Shown here piece by piece: positions 24,124 to 32,925 of a DNA stretch of 35,843 nt (position 1 is its first letter; the number at the start of each line of letters is the position of its first letter). The DNA lies in the NCBI GenBank assembly GCA_025362315.1, contig JANYGP010000097.1, positions 1-35,843 on the forward strand. Direction: 5' to 3'. The position numbers and the translations under genes were made by a program. The notes beneath the pieces were generated by a model. That model was given only the letters and a program-made list of their open reading frames with translations. It ran no database searches and had not been told where the DNA came from. The stretch is from Polaromonas sp. (lineage in GTDB: Bacteria > Pseudomonadota > Gammaproteobacteria > Burkholderiales > Burkholderiaceae_C).

Positions 24124-25344
24124 ATGAAATTCGCTCCCCTTAAAACACTCAAGCCACTGATTGCAGCCATGGCCCTTGGCCTGTGCGTTGCCGGCGCACC
24201 CGTATTGGCTCAAAACACGGGTCCGGTCAAAATTGGTTTCATCACCGATATGTCAGGTCTGTATGCCGACATTGATGGCCCGGCAGGCGCAGAAATGATC
24301 AGATGGGCCGTGCAGGACTTTGGCGGCAAGGTGCTAGGGCGCCCCGTTGAAGTGCTGGTAGCCGACCACCAGAACAAGGCAGATGTGGCCTCATCCAAGG
24401 CACGTGAATGGGCCGATAAAGATGGCCTCGCCATGCTGATTGGTGGCACCAGTTCAGGCACGGCGATTGCCATGTCCAAAGTCATGGCCGAGAAAAAGCG
24501 CCCGTTTATTGCCATTGGTGCAGGCTCTGCCCGTCTGACCAATGAGGACTGCACGCCTTACACCGTTCACTATGCGTACGACACCGTCGCTTTGTCTAAA
24601 GTCGCCGGTAAAGCGCTGGTCAATGCAGGAAATAAAAGCTGGTATTTTCTGACGGCTGACTACGCCTTTGGCTATTCGCTTGAAGGTGATGCGTCCAGCG
24701 TCGTCAAAGCCAATGGCGGCACTGTTGCCGGTTCGGTGCGCCACCCGCTGAACGCCTCTGATTTTTCATCTTTCCTGCTCCAGGCGCAATCGTCCAAAGC
24801 GCAAATTTTGGCTCTGGCCAATGCTGGTGGCGACACCATCAATGCGATGAAGGCCGCCAAGGAATTTGGCATCACCAAAACCATGAAAGTTGCGGGTCTG
24901 CTGGTGTTCATCAACGACGTGCACAGCCTGGGCCTGGCCACGACTGAAGGCCTGCAGCTGGCTGACAGCTGGTACTGGAACCAGGACGATGCATCACGCA
25001 AGTTTGCGGCGCGCTTTTTTGCAAAATACAAGCGCATGCCCTCCAGCCTCCAAGCGGCGGATTATTCTGCAGCCACCAACTATCTGAAAGCCGTGCAAAC
25101 CGCTGGCACGACAGATGGCGACAAGGTCATGAGCACGATGAAAACCATGAAGTTTGATGACTTTTATGGCAAGGGCCAGGTCCGTGCCGACGGCCGCATG
25201 CTGCGCGACATCTATTTGTTTGAAGTTAAAAAAGCGAACGAATCCATCACGCCGTGGGATTACTACAAAACCATAGCCAAGGTACCAGGCGAGCAGGCTT
25301 TCACAACTGTGGCTGAATCCAAGTGCTCGCTGCTTAAAAAATAA
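24124..25344 (+). CDS. Branched-chain amino acid type ABC transporter, periplasmic binding protein (second system)
   Basis: The 406-residue protein has a Sec signal peptide (hydrophobic core LIAAMALGLCVAGAPVLA, cleavage after VLAQ or nearby) and a type I periplasmic binding fold (VKIGFITDMSGLYADIDGPA, LIGGTSSGTAIAMSKVMAEK, YFLTADYAFGYSLEGDASSV). The DMSGLYADIDGPAG ligand segment differs from classic LivK and is closer to binding proteins for other small ligands (amides, aromatic or short-chain acids), so this second transporter may not carry leucine. It starts 121 bp after livF, a pyrimidine-rich gap that may hold a secondary promoter. Confidence 0.9.
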   Translation: MKFAPLKTLKPLIAAMALGLCVAGAPVLAQNTGPVKIGFITDMSGLYADIDGPAGAEMIRWAVQDFGGKVLGRPVEVLVADHQNKADVASSKAREWADKDGLAMLIGGTSSGTAIAMSKVMAEKKRPFIAIGAGSARLTNEDCTPYTVHYAYDTVALSKVAGKALVNAGNKSWYFLTADYAFGYSLEGDASSVVKANGGTVAGSVRHPLNASDFSSFLLQAQSSKAQILALANAGGDTINAMKAAKEFGITKTMKVAGLLVFINDVHSLGLATTEGLQLADSWYWNQDDASRKFAARFFAKYKRMPSSLQAADYSAATNYLKAVQTAGTTDGDKVMSTMKTMKFDDFYGKGQVRADGRMLRDIYLFEVKKANESITPWDYYKTIAKVPGEQAFTTVAESKCSLLKK

Positions 25345-25382
25345 TCTCCAAAAAATCATCTGAAAAGTAGGCTCTCACCGCC

Positions 25383-26267
25383 ATGGAAATTTTCGGTATT
25401 CCCCTGCAAGCTTTTTTAGGCCAGCTGTTGCTGGGCTTGGTCAATGGCGCTTTTTACGCCATGCTGAGCCTGGGACTGGCGGTGATTTTCGGCCTGCTGG
25501 GCATCGTCAATTTTGCGCATGGCGCTCTGTATATGTTGGGGGCATTTGCTGCGTGGATATTGATGGACCAACTCGGCATCAACTATTGGGGGGCGCTTTT
25601 TCTGGCACCGCTGATCGTTGGCATGCTGGGCATGGTGATCGAACGCGTTTTTCTCAAGCATTTGTACAAGCTCGATGAAATTTACGGTTTGCTTCTTACG
25701 TTTGGATTGACGCTGATTGCAGAAGGTATTTTTCGTGAGTTGTATGGCGTGTCGGGCCAGAGCTACCCGGTACCCGAGCTGCTGCAGGGCGCTACCAACC
25801 TCGGCTTCATGATTTTGCCCAACTACCGTGCATGGGTGGTGCTGGTGTCGCTCAGTGTTTGCCTGGGCACCTGGTACCTCATTGAACGTACCCGCCTGGG
25901 TGCCTACTTGCGCGCTGGCACTGAAAACGCACCGCTGGTGCAGGCTTTTGGCATCAATGTACCGATGATGGTCATGCTGACCTATGGTGCTGGCGCGGCG
26001 CTGGCCGCTTTGGCCGGTGTGCTGGCTGCCCCCATCATTCAGGTCAATCCACTGATGGGTTCAAACCTCATCATTGTGGTGTTTGCTGTCGTGGTAATCG
26101 GCGGCATGGGGTCGATTTTGGGATCGGTCATTACCGGCATCGGGCTGGGTCTGGTTGAAGGTTTGACCCGTGTTTTTTATCCAGAGGCATCCAGCATTGT
26201 GGTATTCGTTGTCATGGTGCTGGTGTTGATGGTTCGGCCTGCCGGTCTTTTTGGTAAAGAGCTTTGA
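25383..26267 (+). CDS. livH: Branched-chain amino acid type ABC transporter permease LivH (second system)
   Basis: The 294-residue inner-membrane protein has eight or so hydrophobic helices. It opens with LLLGLVNGAFYAMLSLGLAV, then IFGLLGIVNFAHGALYMLGA (the conserved NFAHG loop), and ends with GGMGSILGSVITGIGLG and VRPAGLFGKEL, all family landmarks. It forms the channel with the LivM-type permease immediately downstream, whose start lies 4 bp after its stop. Confidence 0.95.
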   Translation: MEIFGIPLQAFLGQLLLGLVNGAFYAMLSLGLAVIFGLLGIVNFAHGALYMLGAFAAWILMDQLGINYWGALFLAPLIVGMLGMVIERVFLKHLYKLDEIYGLLLTFGLTLIAEGIFRELYGVSGQSYPVPELLQGATNLGFMILPNYRAWVVLVSLSVCLGTWYLIERTRLGAYLRAGTENAPLVQAFGINVPMMVMLTYGAGAALAALAGVLAAPIIQVNPLMGSNLIIVVFAVVVIGGMGSILGSVITGIGLGLVEGLTRVFYPEASSIVVFVVMVLVLMVRPAGLFGKEL

Positions 26268-26271
26268 AGCT

Positions 26272-27312
26272 ATGAACAACACCGTCACCGAACAAGTCTT
26301 GCCTGTGACTGAATCAGCTACATCTTCTGCCCTGGCTGCCAAATCCGCCAGAATGACGCGCATCACTTACCTGGTGTTGCTGGCATTGGCACTGACAGCG
26401 CCCATGCTGGGGCTCTATCCAGTGTTTGTCATGAAGCTGCTGTGCTTTGCACTGTTTGCCTGTGCCTTCAATTTGCTGCTGGGGTTTACCGGTTTGCTGT
26501 CGTTTGGTCATGCGGCTTTTTTTGGCTCTGCTGCCTACATCACAGGCTGGTTCGTCAAGTCCCAAAACTGGACACCCGAACTTGCAATTTTGGCTGGCAC
26601 CCTTGGCGCGGGACTGATTGGCCTGGTCGTGGGTGCGGTGGCAATTCGACGTCAAGGCATTTACTTTGCAATGATCACGCTGGCCATTGCGCAGATGGTT
26701 TATTTTGTCTGCCTGCAGGCACCTTTTACAGGCGGGGAGGACGGCCTGCAGGGCGTGCCGCGCGGCAATCTGTTTGGTGTCTTGCCACTGGTGTCGGACA
26801 CCGTCATGTATTACTTCGTGGTCGCAGTTTTTGTGCTTTGCTTTCTGCTTATTTCCCGCATCGTGAACTCGCCGTTTGGCCAGGTGCTCAAGATGATTCG
26901 TGAAAACGAGCCCCGTGCGATTTCCCTGGGTTATCAGGTGGACCGCTACAAGCTGCTGGCTTTTGTACTGTCCGCAGCACTGGCTGGCCTGGCAGGGTCG
27001 ATGAAAACTCTGGTGATGGGTTTTGCCACCTTGTCTGACGTGCACTGGTCCATGTCCGGCGAGGTTATTTTGATGACATTGCTGGGCGGCGTGGGCACAT
27101 TCTTTGGGCCCGTGCTGGGCTCTTCAATCGTGATCGGACTGCAAAACTTGCTGGCTGACAAGGTCGGCTCTTGGGTCACTGTCATCATCGGCGTGATTTT
27201 TGTGGTGTGCGTCCTGGCGTTTCGCAAAGGTGTGGTGGGTGAAGTGCTGGCCTTCAGGGATCGCCGCCGTCAAGCGGCTGTGAGAGCAGCCCTGCCAGCC
27301 AATTTACGGTAA
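26272..27312 (+). CDS. livM: Branched-chain amino acid type ABC transporter permease LivM (second system)
   Basis: The 346-residue inner-membrane protein has a hydrophilic N-terminal ~30 residues and then multiple helices with the LivM landmarks LLLGFTGLLSFGHAAFFGSA and RRQGIYFAMITLAIAQM, and the EAA-like RENEPRAISLGY loop. ATG 26272 is preferred over the TTG at 26251 that overlaps livH, because the ribosome-binding stretch GGTAAAGAG precedes it. Unlike the first operon, the permease is not fused to an ATPase. Its last 43 bp overlap the 3' end of the convergent transglutaminase gene. Confidence 0.94.
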   Translation: MNNTVTEQVLPVTESATSSALAAKSARMTRITYLVLLALALTAPMLGLYPVFVMKLLCFALFACAFNLLLGFTGLLSFGHAAFFGSAAYITGWFVKSQNWTPELAILAGTLGAGLIGLVVGAVAIRRQGIYFAMITLAIAQMVYFVCLQAPFTGGEDGLQGVPRGNLFGVLPLVSDTVMYYFVVAVFVLCFLLISRIVNSPFGQVLKMIRENEPRAISLGYQVDRYKLLAFVLSAALAGLAGSMKTLVMGFATLSDVHWSMSGEVILMTLLGGVGTFFGPVLGSSIVIGLQNLLADKVGSWVTVIIGVIFVVCVLAFRKGVVGEVLAFRDRRRQAAVRAALPANLR

Positions 27313-28190
27313 GGGCCGTCAGTCGACAATGCATGGCTGACGTGCTGCAGCACGGGCAAGTTGCCATTCGAATCTGCAACCACTTCAATATGCACGACGG
27401 GCTGGGCTGCAATAACGCTTCCAAAGATGGTGGCAAAAGCAATGTCTGCCGCATCTCGCCCCGTGCAAAAGCGCACAAAACCCATGGGAATGGCGGTACC
27501 CGATGGGTCAAATAAATACCAGCGGCCATCGCCTGCAGCATCGGCTAGAAAAACTTCTACATAGGCATGAAAATCGGGTGGGCCCAGGGCTGGGTCGGCA
27601 CCATAGTCCATACCACTGACCATTCTTGCGGGAATATTGGCAGCACGGCACAACGCAATCATCAGGTGCGCAAAATCGCGGCAAACGCCAACACGTTCAA
27701 TCAAGGTGTCAATGGCTGAAGTGTTGCTGTTGCTGGTGTTGCCCTGAAAGCGCACGCTGTTGAACACCCAATTGCGGATGGCTTGCACACGGCTGTACCC
27801 TGTCGGCAAGCCGCCAAATTGCTGACCGGTAAAAGCAATCAGACGGTCTGACTGACAATAACGGCTGGGGTACAGATAGGGCAATACATGACCGGGCATG
27901 GCAGTCGGAGCCAACTCGTTCAACGATGCAGGGTCTGCCTCAAAATGCATCAGGTCAACGATTGCGCTGTACTGTATGGAAAGTGCTCCCTGCAAAGCAC
28001 GCACGCTGAAACCGCGGCTTTGCGTTTGCGGGTCGGTGTAACTGTTGACGGCAAGCGGCTGGCTGATGCTCAGCGATTCTTCAACAATGGTTTGCCGACC
28101 GGTTGCAGCCGCCTGCATGCTAAAAATAAAATCACAGCTTGCATCAAGTACCTTGTACTCAAGCTGCGTTGAAAGCGCCATCCTGACCAT
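27270..28190 (-). CDS. Transglutaminase-like family protein
   Basis: The 306-residue cytoplasmic protein has a beta-rich N-terminal domain and a C-terminal transglutaminase-fold domain with a complete triad: Cys170 in ERVGVCRDFAHL, His208 in PDFHAYVEV and Asp228 in WYLFDPSG. Such bacterial proteins are usually proteases or amidases of unknown substrate and often occur with circularly-permuted ATP-grasp genes, which are absent here. The start at 28190 follows a GAGG sequence. The gene overlaps the 3' end of livM by 43 bp tail to tail, so the two C-termini are encoded on both strands of the same DNA. Confidence 0.9.
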   Translation of the reverse strand: MVRMALSTQLEYKVLDASCDFIFSMQAAATGRQTIVEESLSISQPLAVNSYTDPQTQSRGFSVRALQGALSIQYSAIVDLMHFEADPASLNELAPTAMPGHVLPYLYPSRYCQSDRLIAFTGQQFGGLPTGYSRVQAIRNWVFNSVRFQGNTSNSNTSAIDTLIERVGVCRDFAHLMIALCRAANIPARMVSGMDYGADPALGPPDFHAYVEVFLADAAGDGRWYLFDPSGTAIPMGFVRFCTGRDAADIAFATIFGSVIAAQPVVHIEVVADSNGNLPVLQHVSHALSTDGPYRKLAGRAALTAA

Positions 28191-28427
28191 GCCTGTTCAC
28201 CTCAAATTTTACTGAACCCACTATTAAAACAGTGTAGGCAAGCCGGGTTTCAATCTGACAAGATGAACTGACGACGTTTTGCGAAAAATCCTGACAGCAG
28301 GCAGACATGGTGGCCTACACGTCGTGTTGTGGCTGTTCTTGCAGGCATTGAACATGGGTTTTTGCCCCATGTGCATGGTAAGCGGGGTACGCGCGACACA
28401 GGCGCTTGCCCACTTGCCCGGCTGGCT

Positions 28428-29039
28428 TTAATCCACTTGAAACTGCCCTGCGTTTTTGCCGGTGACTCCTGCGTAAAACGCCTTGATGGCCGCCATGTCA
28501 GCATCCACATCGCCCGTGGTTTGAAACACAGGCCCCAGCCCGCCTACCTTTTTCCGGTAATCCAGGTAGGCCATCACAACCGGGACCCGGGCACCAGCCG
28601 CGATGTAGTAAAACCCGGTCTTCCAGAACCGTGTGCCGCTGCGGGTGCCCTCGGGCGGCACGATGAGCTGTAGTGGCCCCGTTGCTTTTTCAATTGCCAG
28701 ACTGGATGCAGCCACCAGGTTGTTGCTTTGACTCCTGTCTACTGGTATGCCGCCCAGCCACATCATCACGCCGCGAAACGGCGCCCTGAAAAGCGATGTT
28801 TTGCCCATCCAGTACACATTCAATTGCAGGGCAAACGCCACCATCAGGGTGTAAGGCAAGTCCCAGTTGCTGGTGTGCGGCGCCGCAATCAGGACGCTTT
28901 TTGCTGCATTGGGCGGCAACTTGCCCACAATTTTCCAGCCGGCCAACCGAAAAAATGCGATTGAAAACCAGCGCAGCAAAGTGTTGATAACAGGCGTGTC
29001 AAATATGGTGTGATGCATGTGCAAAGGTAGGTCAGCCAA
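28428..29039 (-). CDS. 1-acyl-glycerol-3-phosphate acyltransferase-like protein
   Basis: The 203-residue membrane-associated protein has the PlsC/LPLAT motifs: HX4D in IAAPHTSNWDLPYTL, an arginine-rich acceptor region (GGIPVDRSQSN) and the EGTR motif in IVPPEGTRSGT. A hydrophobic helix at the N-terminus (WFSIAFFRLAGW) would anchor it. It probably acylates a lysophospholipid or a related acceptor; small members of this subfamily are of uncertain substrate. Starts at 29039 or the ATG eight codons further (MHHTIFDTP) are both possible. The 237 bp between it and the transglutaminase gene show nothing clear. Confidence 0.88.
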   Translation of the reverse strand: MADLPLHMHHTIFDTPVINTLLRWFSIAFFRLAGWKIVGKLPPNAAKSVLIAAPHTSNWDLPYTLMVAFALQLNVYWMGKTSLFRAPFRGVMMWLGGIPVDRSQSNNLVAASSLAIEKATGPLQLIVPPEGTRSGTRFWKTGFYYIAAGARVPVVMAYLDYRKKVGGLGPVFQTTGDVDADMAAIKAFYAGVTGKNAGQFQVD

Positions 29040-29127
29040 GCAACACGCTTGTCAAAGTGGCGCTATCTTAGTTGCAAAAAATTGCATTTAAGGCATCGCC
29101 TGCGAGGCGCACAAAAATACATTTGCT

Positions 29128-29176
29128 ATTTATTCAGGAGCTTGTAGCGCCCGTTTTATATGGGCTTTAAGGCTTT
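29128..29176 (+). repeat. Half-copy of the dispersed repeat, left of the SDR gene
   Basis: It reads TTATTCAGGAGCTTGTAGCG then CCCGTTTTATATGGGCTTTAA, a match to the copy at 29945-29998 in the same orientation. Confidence 0.6.
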
Positions 29177-29204
29177 TTTACCACGATTTTGACCTGGATT
29201 CAGT

Positions 29205-29924
29205 TTAAAACGGCAGTCTGTTGCCCTGATAGTCAACCAGACAACCGGTGTCAAGAAGATTCACATCGTTCAGTACCTGTAACAAATCATGGGCGGCCTG
29301 GCTGGCAGGTCGCACGTTCAGGCCAGTCTTGGCAAATGGCCCGCTCAGAGCGGTAGCCACCGTACCGGGGTGCAGGCTGACGCAGATGCTGTCCTTGTTG
29401 CGCCGGCTCATTTCAATCGCTGCGGTTTTGACCAGCTGGTTCAGCGCCGCCTTGGAGGCCCGGTACCCATACCAGCCGCCCAGAGCGTTGTCACCGATGC
29501 TGCCCACTTTGGCCGACAGAAAGCCTGCCACGCAACGCCCGGTTTTTGGCAGCAGTGGCAAGAAATGCTTCATGACCAGCGCCGGGCCCAATGTGTTGAC
29601 CTTGAAAACCTGATGAAGATAGTCCGAGTCAAGATTGGTAAAGCTGCGCTCGGGCTGGCCCACATCGCCGTGCAGGAACCCGGTGGCAACAATCAGCAGG
29701 CGCAATTGCAAATTTGATTTTTCGCACAGGTCAGCAACGTGCATAGCCGCTTTGCCAATGCTGGCTTCATCGCTGTAGTCCATGCTGGTTTCAGTTCTTC
29801 GGCTCAGGCCGATGGCTTGAGCGTAATTGCCATCATCTTCAAGCTGTGACAGCATGGCGGCGCCAATGCCGCCGCTGGAGCCAATCACCACCGCAAGCCC
29901 TGCTTCAACTGTGTTCATCACCAT
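29205..29924 (-). CDS. Short-chain dehydrogenase/reductase (CsgA/C-factor-like)
   Basis: The 239-residue cytosolic NAD(P)-dependent oxidoreductase has the cofactor loop VVIGSSGGIGAAM near the N-terminus, an ATG motif in LLIVATGFLH in place of NNAG, the Asn of KVNTLGPALVMKHFLP, the Ser of LSAKVGSIGD and the catalytic YGYRASKAALNQ (YxxxK). HPGTVATALSGPF is typical of the C-factor-like subgroup. The substrate is unknown. The gene is flanked on both sides by same-orientation copies of the dispersed repeat, so it may have moved or been duplicated with them (inference). Confidence 0.9.
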   Translation of the reverse strand: MVMNTVEAGLAVVIGSSGGIGAAMLSQLEDDGNYAQAIGLSRRTETSMDYSDEASIGKAAMHVADLCEKSNLQLRLLIVATGFLHGDVGQPERSFTNLDSDYLHQVFKVNTLGPALVMKHFLPLLPKTGRCVAGFLSAKVGSIGDNALGGWYGYRASKAALNQLVKTAAIEMSRRNKDSICVSLHPGTVATALSGPFAKTGLNVRPASQAAHDLLQVLNDVNLLDTGCLVDYQGNRLPF

Positions 29925-29944
29925 TGCAGAATACCATTTTGTTT

Positions 29945-29998
29945 ACTATTAATTCAGGAGCTGTTAGCACCCGTTTTTATTGGGCTAAAGCCTGAAAC
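29945..29998 (+). repeat. Half-copy of the dispersed repeat, right of the SDR gene
   Basis: It reads CTATTAATTCAGGAGCTGTT then AGCACCCGTTTTTATTGGGCTAAAGCC. Same orientation as the copy at 29128. It ends 2 bp before the stop codon of the helicase gene (30000). Confidence 0.65.
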
Positions 29999-29999
29999 A

Positions 30000-31418
30000 T
30001 TACGCAACTTCATCCATGAACCGTACCTTCACGTTCTTGCCTTTCACGCCGCCATGGCTCAGCTTTAGCTGGGCGGCGCTGGCCACACTGCGTTCAATCG
30101 CGACGTAGGTTGAAAACTCATTCACGTTGATTTTGCCAACCTGCTCGCGCGTGAATGCTGGTACGCCGCCGTCTGCCCCGGTCAAAGCACCCAGCACATC
30201 GCCTGCGCGAATTTTTTCTTTTCGGCCGCCGACTATTTGCAATGTGACCATGGGCGGCAGCAGCGGGTCATTGCTTGAAGGCGTCAACTCTGTCAATTTG
30301 TGCCACTCGGATTCGGCTTTTTGCAGCACTTCAATTTTGCCGACGTAGCCCATCTCGTCCATGCTGGCCAGGCTGATCGCCACGCCTTCTTCGTCAGCCC
30401 GGCCTGTGCGGCCAATGCGGTGAATGTGAACTTCTGCATCAGGTGTCACGTCAACATTAATCACCATCGCCAGCTGCGCAATGTCCAGCCCGCGCGCAGC
30501 CACATCGGTTGCCACCAGCACGGAGCACGAGCGGTTGGCAAACTGCACCAGCACCTGGTCACGCTCGCGTTGCTCCAGCTCGCCGAACAGCGCCAGTGCG
30601 CTGAAGCCCTGGTCTTTTAGATACGCCACCAGCGCCCTGCACTGCGACTTGGTGTTGCAAAACGCCAGCGTGCTGGCCGGCCTGAAGTGGCGGAGAACTT
30701 GTGCGACGGCGCCAAGTCGCGCTTCATCATGGTCGCTGTCGGGCACCTGGTACCAGCGCTGTGTGATTTTGGTTTTTTCATGCTGCGCCTGCACCGTGAT
30801 GGTTTGCGGCGCTTTCATGAACTGCGCGCTCAGCTTGGCGATGCCTTCTGGGTACGTTGCTGAAAACAGCAGCGTCTGCCGCTCTTTGGGGCACTGCTTG
30901 GCCACGGTCGCGATGTCTTCAAAAAAGCCCATGTCCAGCATGCGGTCGGCCTCGTCCAGCACCAGCGTGTTCATGGCTTCCAGATTCAGGTTACCTCGGC
31001 CCAGATGGTCCATGATGCGGCCGGGAGTACCGACCACGATGTGCGCACCGTTTTCCAGAGTAGCCGTCTGATTGCGCAGCGGCACACCGCCGCACAGCAC
31101 CACCACCTTGACGTTTTCTTCAGCACGCGCCAGGCGGCGAATTTCATTGGCCACCTGGTCGGCCAGTTCACGTGTGGGGCAGAGCACCATGGCCTGCACC
31201 GCAAAGCGGCGTGCATTCAGATTGGCCAGCAGCGCAATGCCAAATGCTGCTGTTTTGCCGCTGCCGGTTTTGGCTTGGGCAATCAGGTCTTTGCCCAGCA
31301 GTGCCACTGGCAAGGCAGCGGCTTGAATCGGCGTCATCAGGGTGTAGCCCAGCTGCGTCAGGTTGGCCAGCACGTGGGCGGGCAAGGATAAGGCGGCAAA
31401 GTCAGTTGATGTGGTCAT
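30000..31418 (-). CDS. dbpA: DEAD-box ATP-dependent RNA helicase DbpA
   Basis: The 472-residue cytosolic helicase (ATG 31418; a TTG two codons upstream is also in frame) has all core motifs in order: Q motif TPIQAAALPV, Walker A AKTGSGKT, PTRELA, VGTPGRIMDHL, DEAD in LVLDEADRMLD, SAT, and HRIGRTGR. The C-terminal ~75 residues (VTLQIVGGRKEKIRAGDVLG... VKVRFMDE) form the DbpA RNA-binding domain, which directs the enzyme to hairpin 92 of 23S rRNA during 50S assembly. It is divergent from gor with only 37 bp between the starts. Confidence 0.95.
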   Translation of the reverse strand: MTTSTDFAALSLPAHVLANLTQLGYTLMTPIQAAALPVALLGKDLIAQAKTGSGKTAAFGIALLANLNARRFAVQAMVLCPTRELADQVANEIRRLARAEENVKVVVLCGGVPLRNQTATLENGAHIVVGTPGRIMDHLGRGNLNLEAMNTLVLDEADRMLDMGFFEDIATVAKQCPKERQTLLFSATYPEGIAKLSAQFMKAPQTITVQAQHEKTKITQRWYQVPDSDHDEARLGAVAQVLRHFRPASTLAFCNTKSQCRALVAYLKDQGFSALALFGELEQRERDQVLVQFANRSCSVLVATDVAARGLDIAQLAMVINVDVTPDAEVHIHRIGRTGRADEEGVAISLASMDEMGYVGKIEVLQKAESEWHKLTELTPSSNDPLLPPMVTLQIVGGRKEKIRAGDVLGALTGADGGVPAFTREQVGKINVNEFSTYVAIERSVASAAQLKLSHGGVKGKNVKVRFMDEVA

Positions 31419-31455
31419 CCCCAATTATCATGGGCGACTGTTCAGAAGGACTTGC

Positions 31456-32880
31456 ATGCAGACATTTGATTTTGATCTTTTCGTGATTGGTGGTGGCAGC
31501 GGCGGCGTGCGGGCTGCGCGCATGGCAGGGCAGCGCGGCGCAAAAGTAGCGGTAGCTGAAGTGGCTGACATGGGCGGCACGTGTGTGAACGTGGGTTGCA
31601 TTCCGAAAAAGCTGTACAGCTACGCGGCACATTACGCAGAGAGTTTTGAAGAGTCACACGGCTTTGGCTGGGAAGGCCCAGCGCCCACATTCAATTGGGC
31701 AACACTCAAAGCCAATCGCGCCAAAGAAATCACGCGGCTCAACGGTATTTACGTTAACTTGCTCAAGGGCGCGGGGGTTGCCATCATCACCGGCTGGGCA
31801 ACGTTGGTCGACGCCCACACGGTGCAGGTTGATGGCAAAAATTACACGGCCAAATACATTTTGATCGCTACCGGCGGCAAAGCGACTGTGCCAGCCGTTA
31901 CGGGCAGCGAGCACGCCGTCACGTCAGACGGCGTGTTCGACCTGAACCCCTTTCCCAAGCGGCTGCTGGTGGTGGGTGGCGGCTACATAGCTTGCGAGTT
32001 TGCGTCTATCTTTAACGGCCTTGGCGCAACAGTCACGCAAATCCACCGGGGTGAAAAATTATTGGCTGGGTTTGACGACGAGGTGCGCGGCTTTATTGCA
32101 GCTGAGATGGCAAAAAGCGGCGTTCAATTGAAGTTCAAAACCGAAGCTGCATCTATCAACAAAACGCCTGACGGGTTGCACGTCGAAACGCTGGGCGGTG
32201 AGACATTGATTGTTGACACCGTGCTGTACGCCACCGGGCGTAAACCCAACACACACAGGCTAAACCTAAGCGCCGCTGGCGTTGACGTGACTACAAAAGA
32301 CGCGATCAAAGTCAACGATAGCTATCAAACCAGCGTGCCCAACATCTACGCCGTAGGTGACGTGACCGACCGCGTGCAGCTTACGCCTGTGGCGCTGGGC
32401 GAGGCAATGGTGGTGGTTGACCAACTGTTTGGCCCAGCTGCCGGCAAACCGCTGCGCAGCATGAGCTATGACTACATTCCCACGGCCGTGTTTACCCATC
32501 CCAACATCGGCACGGTCGGCTTTTCAGAAGAAGCCGCGCGCAAAGAGTTTGGCAAAGTCACTGTGTACCGCAGCGACTTCAAGGCGCTTAAACACACGGT
32601 CAGCGGCAGCCAAGAGCGCACGCTGATGAAGCTGATCGTGGACGACGCCACCGACCGCGTGGTGGGCCTGCACATGGTGGGTGCTGATGCGGGCGAGGTG
32701 GTGCAGGGCTTTGCCGTAGCCATGAAGGCGGGGGCGACCAAAGCTGTTTTTGACAGCACGATTGGTATCCACCCCACAGCGGCCGAAGAATTTGTGACGA
32801 TGCGGGATGCTGTGCCCCCACGGTTGCTCGCTTCGCGTAGCGCCCTGCCCCCCGAGGGGGCCGCCGCGCCTGCGGTCTGA
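31456..32880 (+). CDS. gor: Glutathione-disulfide reductase
   Basis: The 474-residue FAD-dependent homodimer regenerates reduced glutathione with NADPH in the cytosol. It has the FAD loop IGGGSGGVRAARMA, the redox disulfide GGTCVNVGCIPKK (Cys43, Cys48), the second nucleotide-binding loop VVGGGYIACEFA, VTDRVQLTPVAL and the catalytic GIHPTAAEEFVTMR. ATG 31456 follows AGAAGGA. The family normally ends at about the TMR residues; here ~22 residues follow (DAVPPRLLASRSALPPEG...) that are encoded by a GC-rich repeat, so the tail is an accretion and probably disordered. Confidence 0.95.
   Translation: MQTFDFDLFVIGGGSGGVRAARMAGQRGAKVAVAEVADMGGTCVNVGCIPKKLYSYAAHYAESFEESHGFGWEGPAPTFNWATLKANRAKEITRLNGIYVNLLKGAGVAIITGWATLVDAHTVQVDGKNYTAKYILIATGGKATVPAVTGSEHAVTSDGVFDLNPFPKRLLVVGGGYIACEFASIFNGLGATVTQIHRGEKLLAGFDDEVRGFIAAEMAKSGVQLKFKTEAASINKTPDGLHVETLGGETLIVDTVLYATGRKPNTHRLNLSAAGVDVTTKDAIKVNDSYQTSVPNIYAVGDVTDRVQLTPVALGEAMVVVDQLFGPAAGKPLRSMSYDYIPTAVFTHPNIGTVGFSEEAARKEFGKVTVYRSDFKALKHTVSGSQERTLMKLIVDDATDRVVGLHMVGADAGEVVQGFAVAMKAGATKAVFDSTIGIHPTAAEEFVTMRDAVPPRLLASRSALPPEGAAAPAV
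32813..32880 (+). repeat. GC-rich dispersed repeat forming the end of gor
   Basis: The stretch CCCCCACGGTTGCTCGCTTC continues to CCCCCCGAGGGGGCCGCC. The arms GCCCCC (32847-32852) and GGGGGC (32856-32861) form a strong hairpin. I recall this type of repeat from intergenic regions of Comamonadaceae. It supplies the last ~22 codons and stop of gor and may also act as a transcript end. Confidence 0.55.
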
Positions 32881-32925
32881 CAAGTCAGTCCCGCGGCCCC
32901 TGCTTGAACTAAAACCGATTTCTTT

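Noticed and set aside
28250..28510. 86-codon minus-strand frame before the acyltransferase stop
   Set aside because: It overlaps the acyltransferase gene and its composition is that of a shadow frame.
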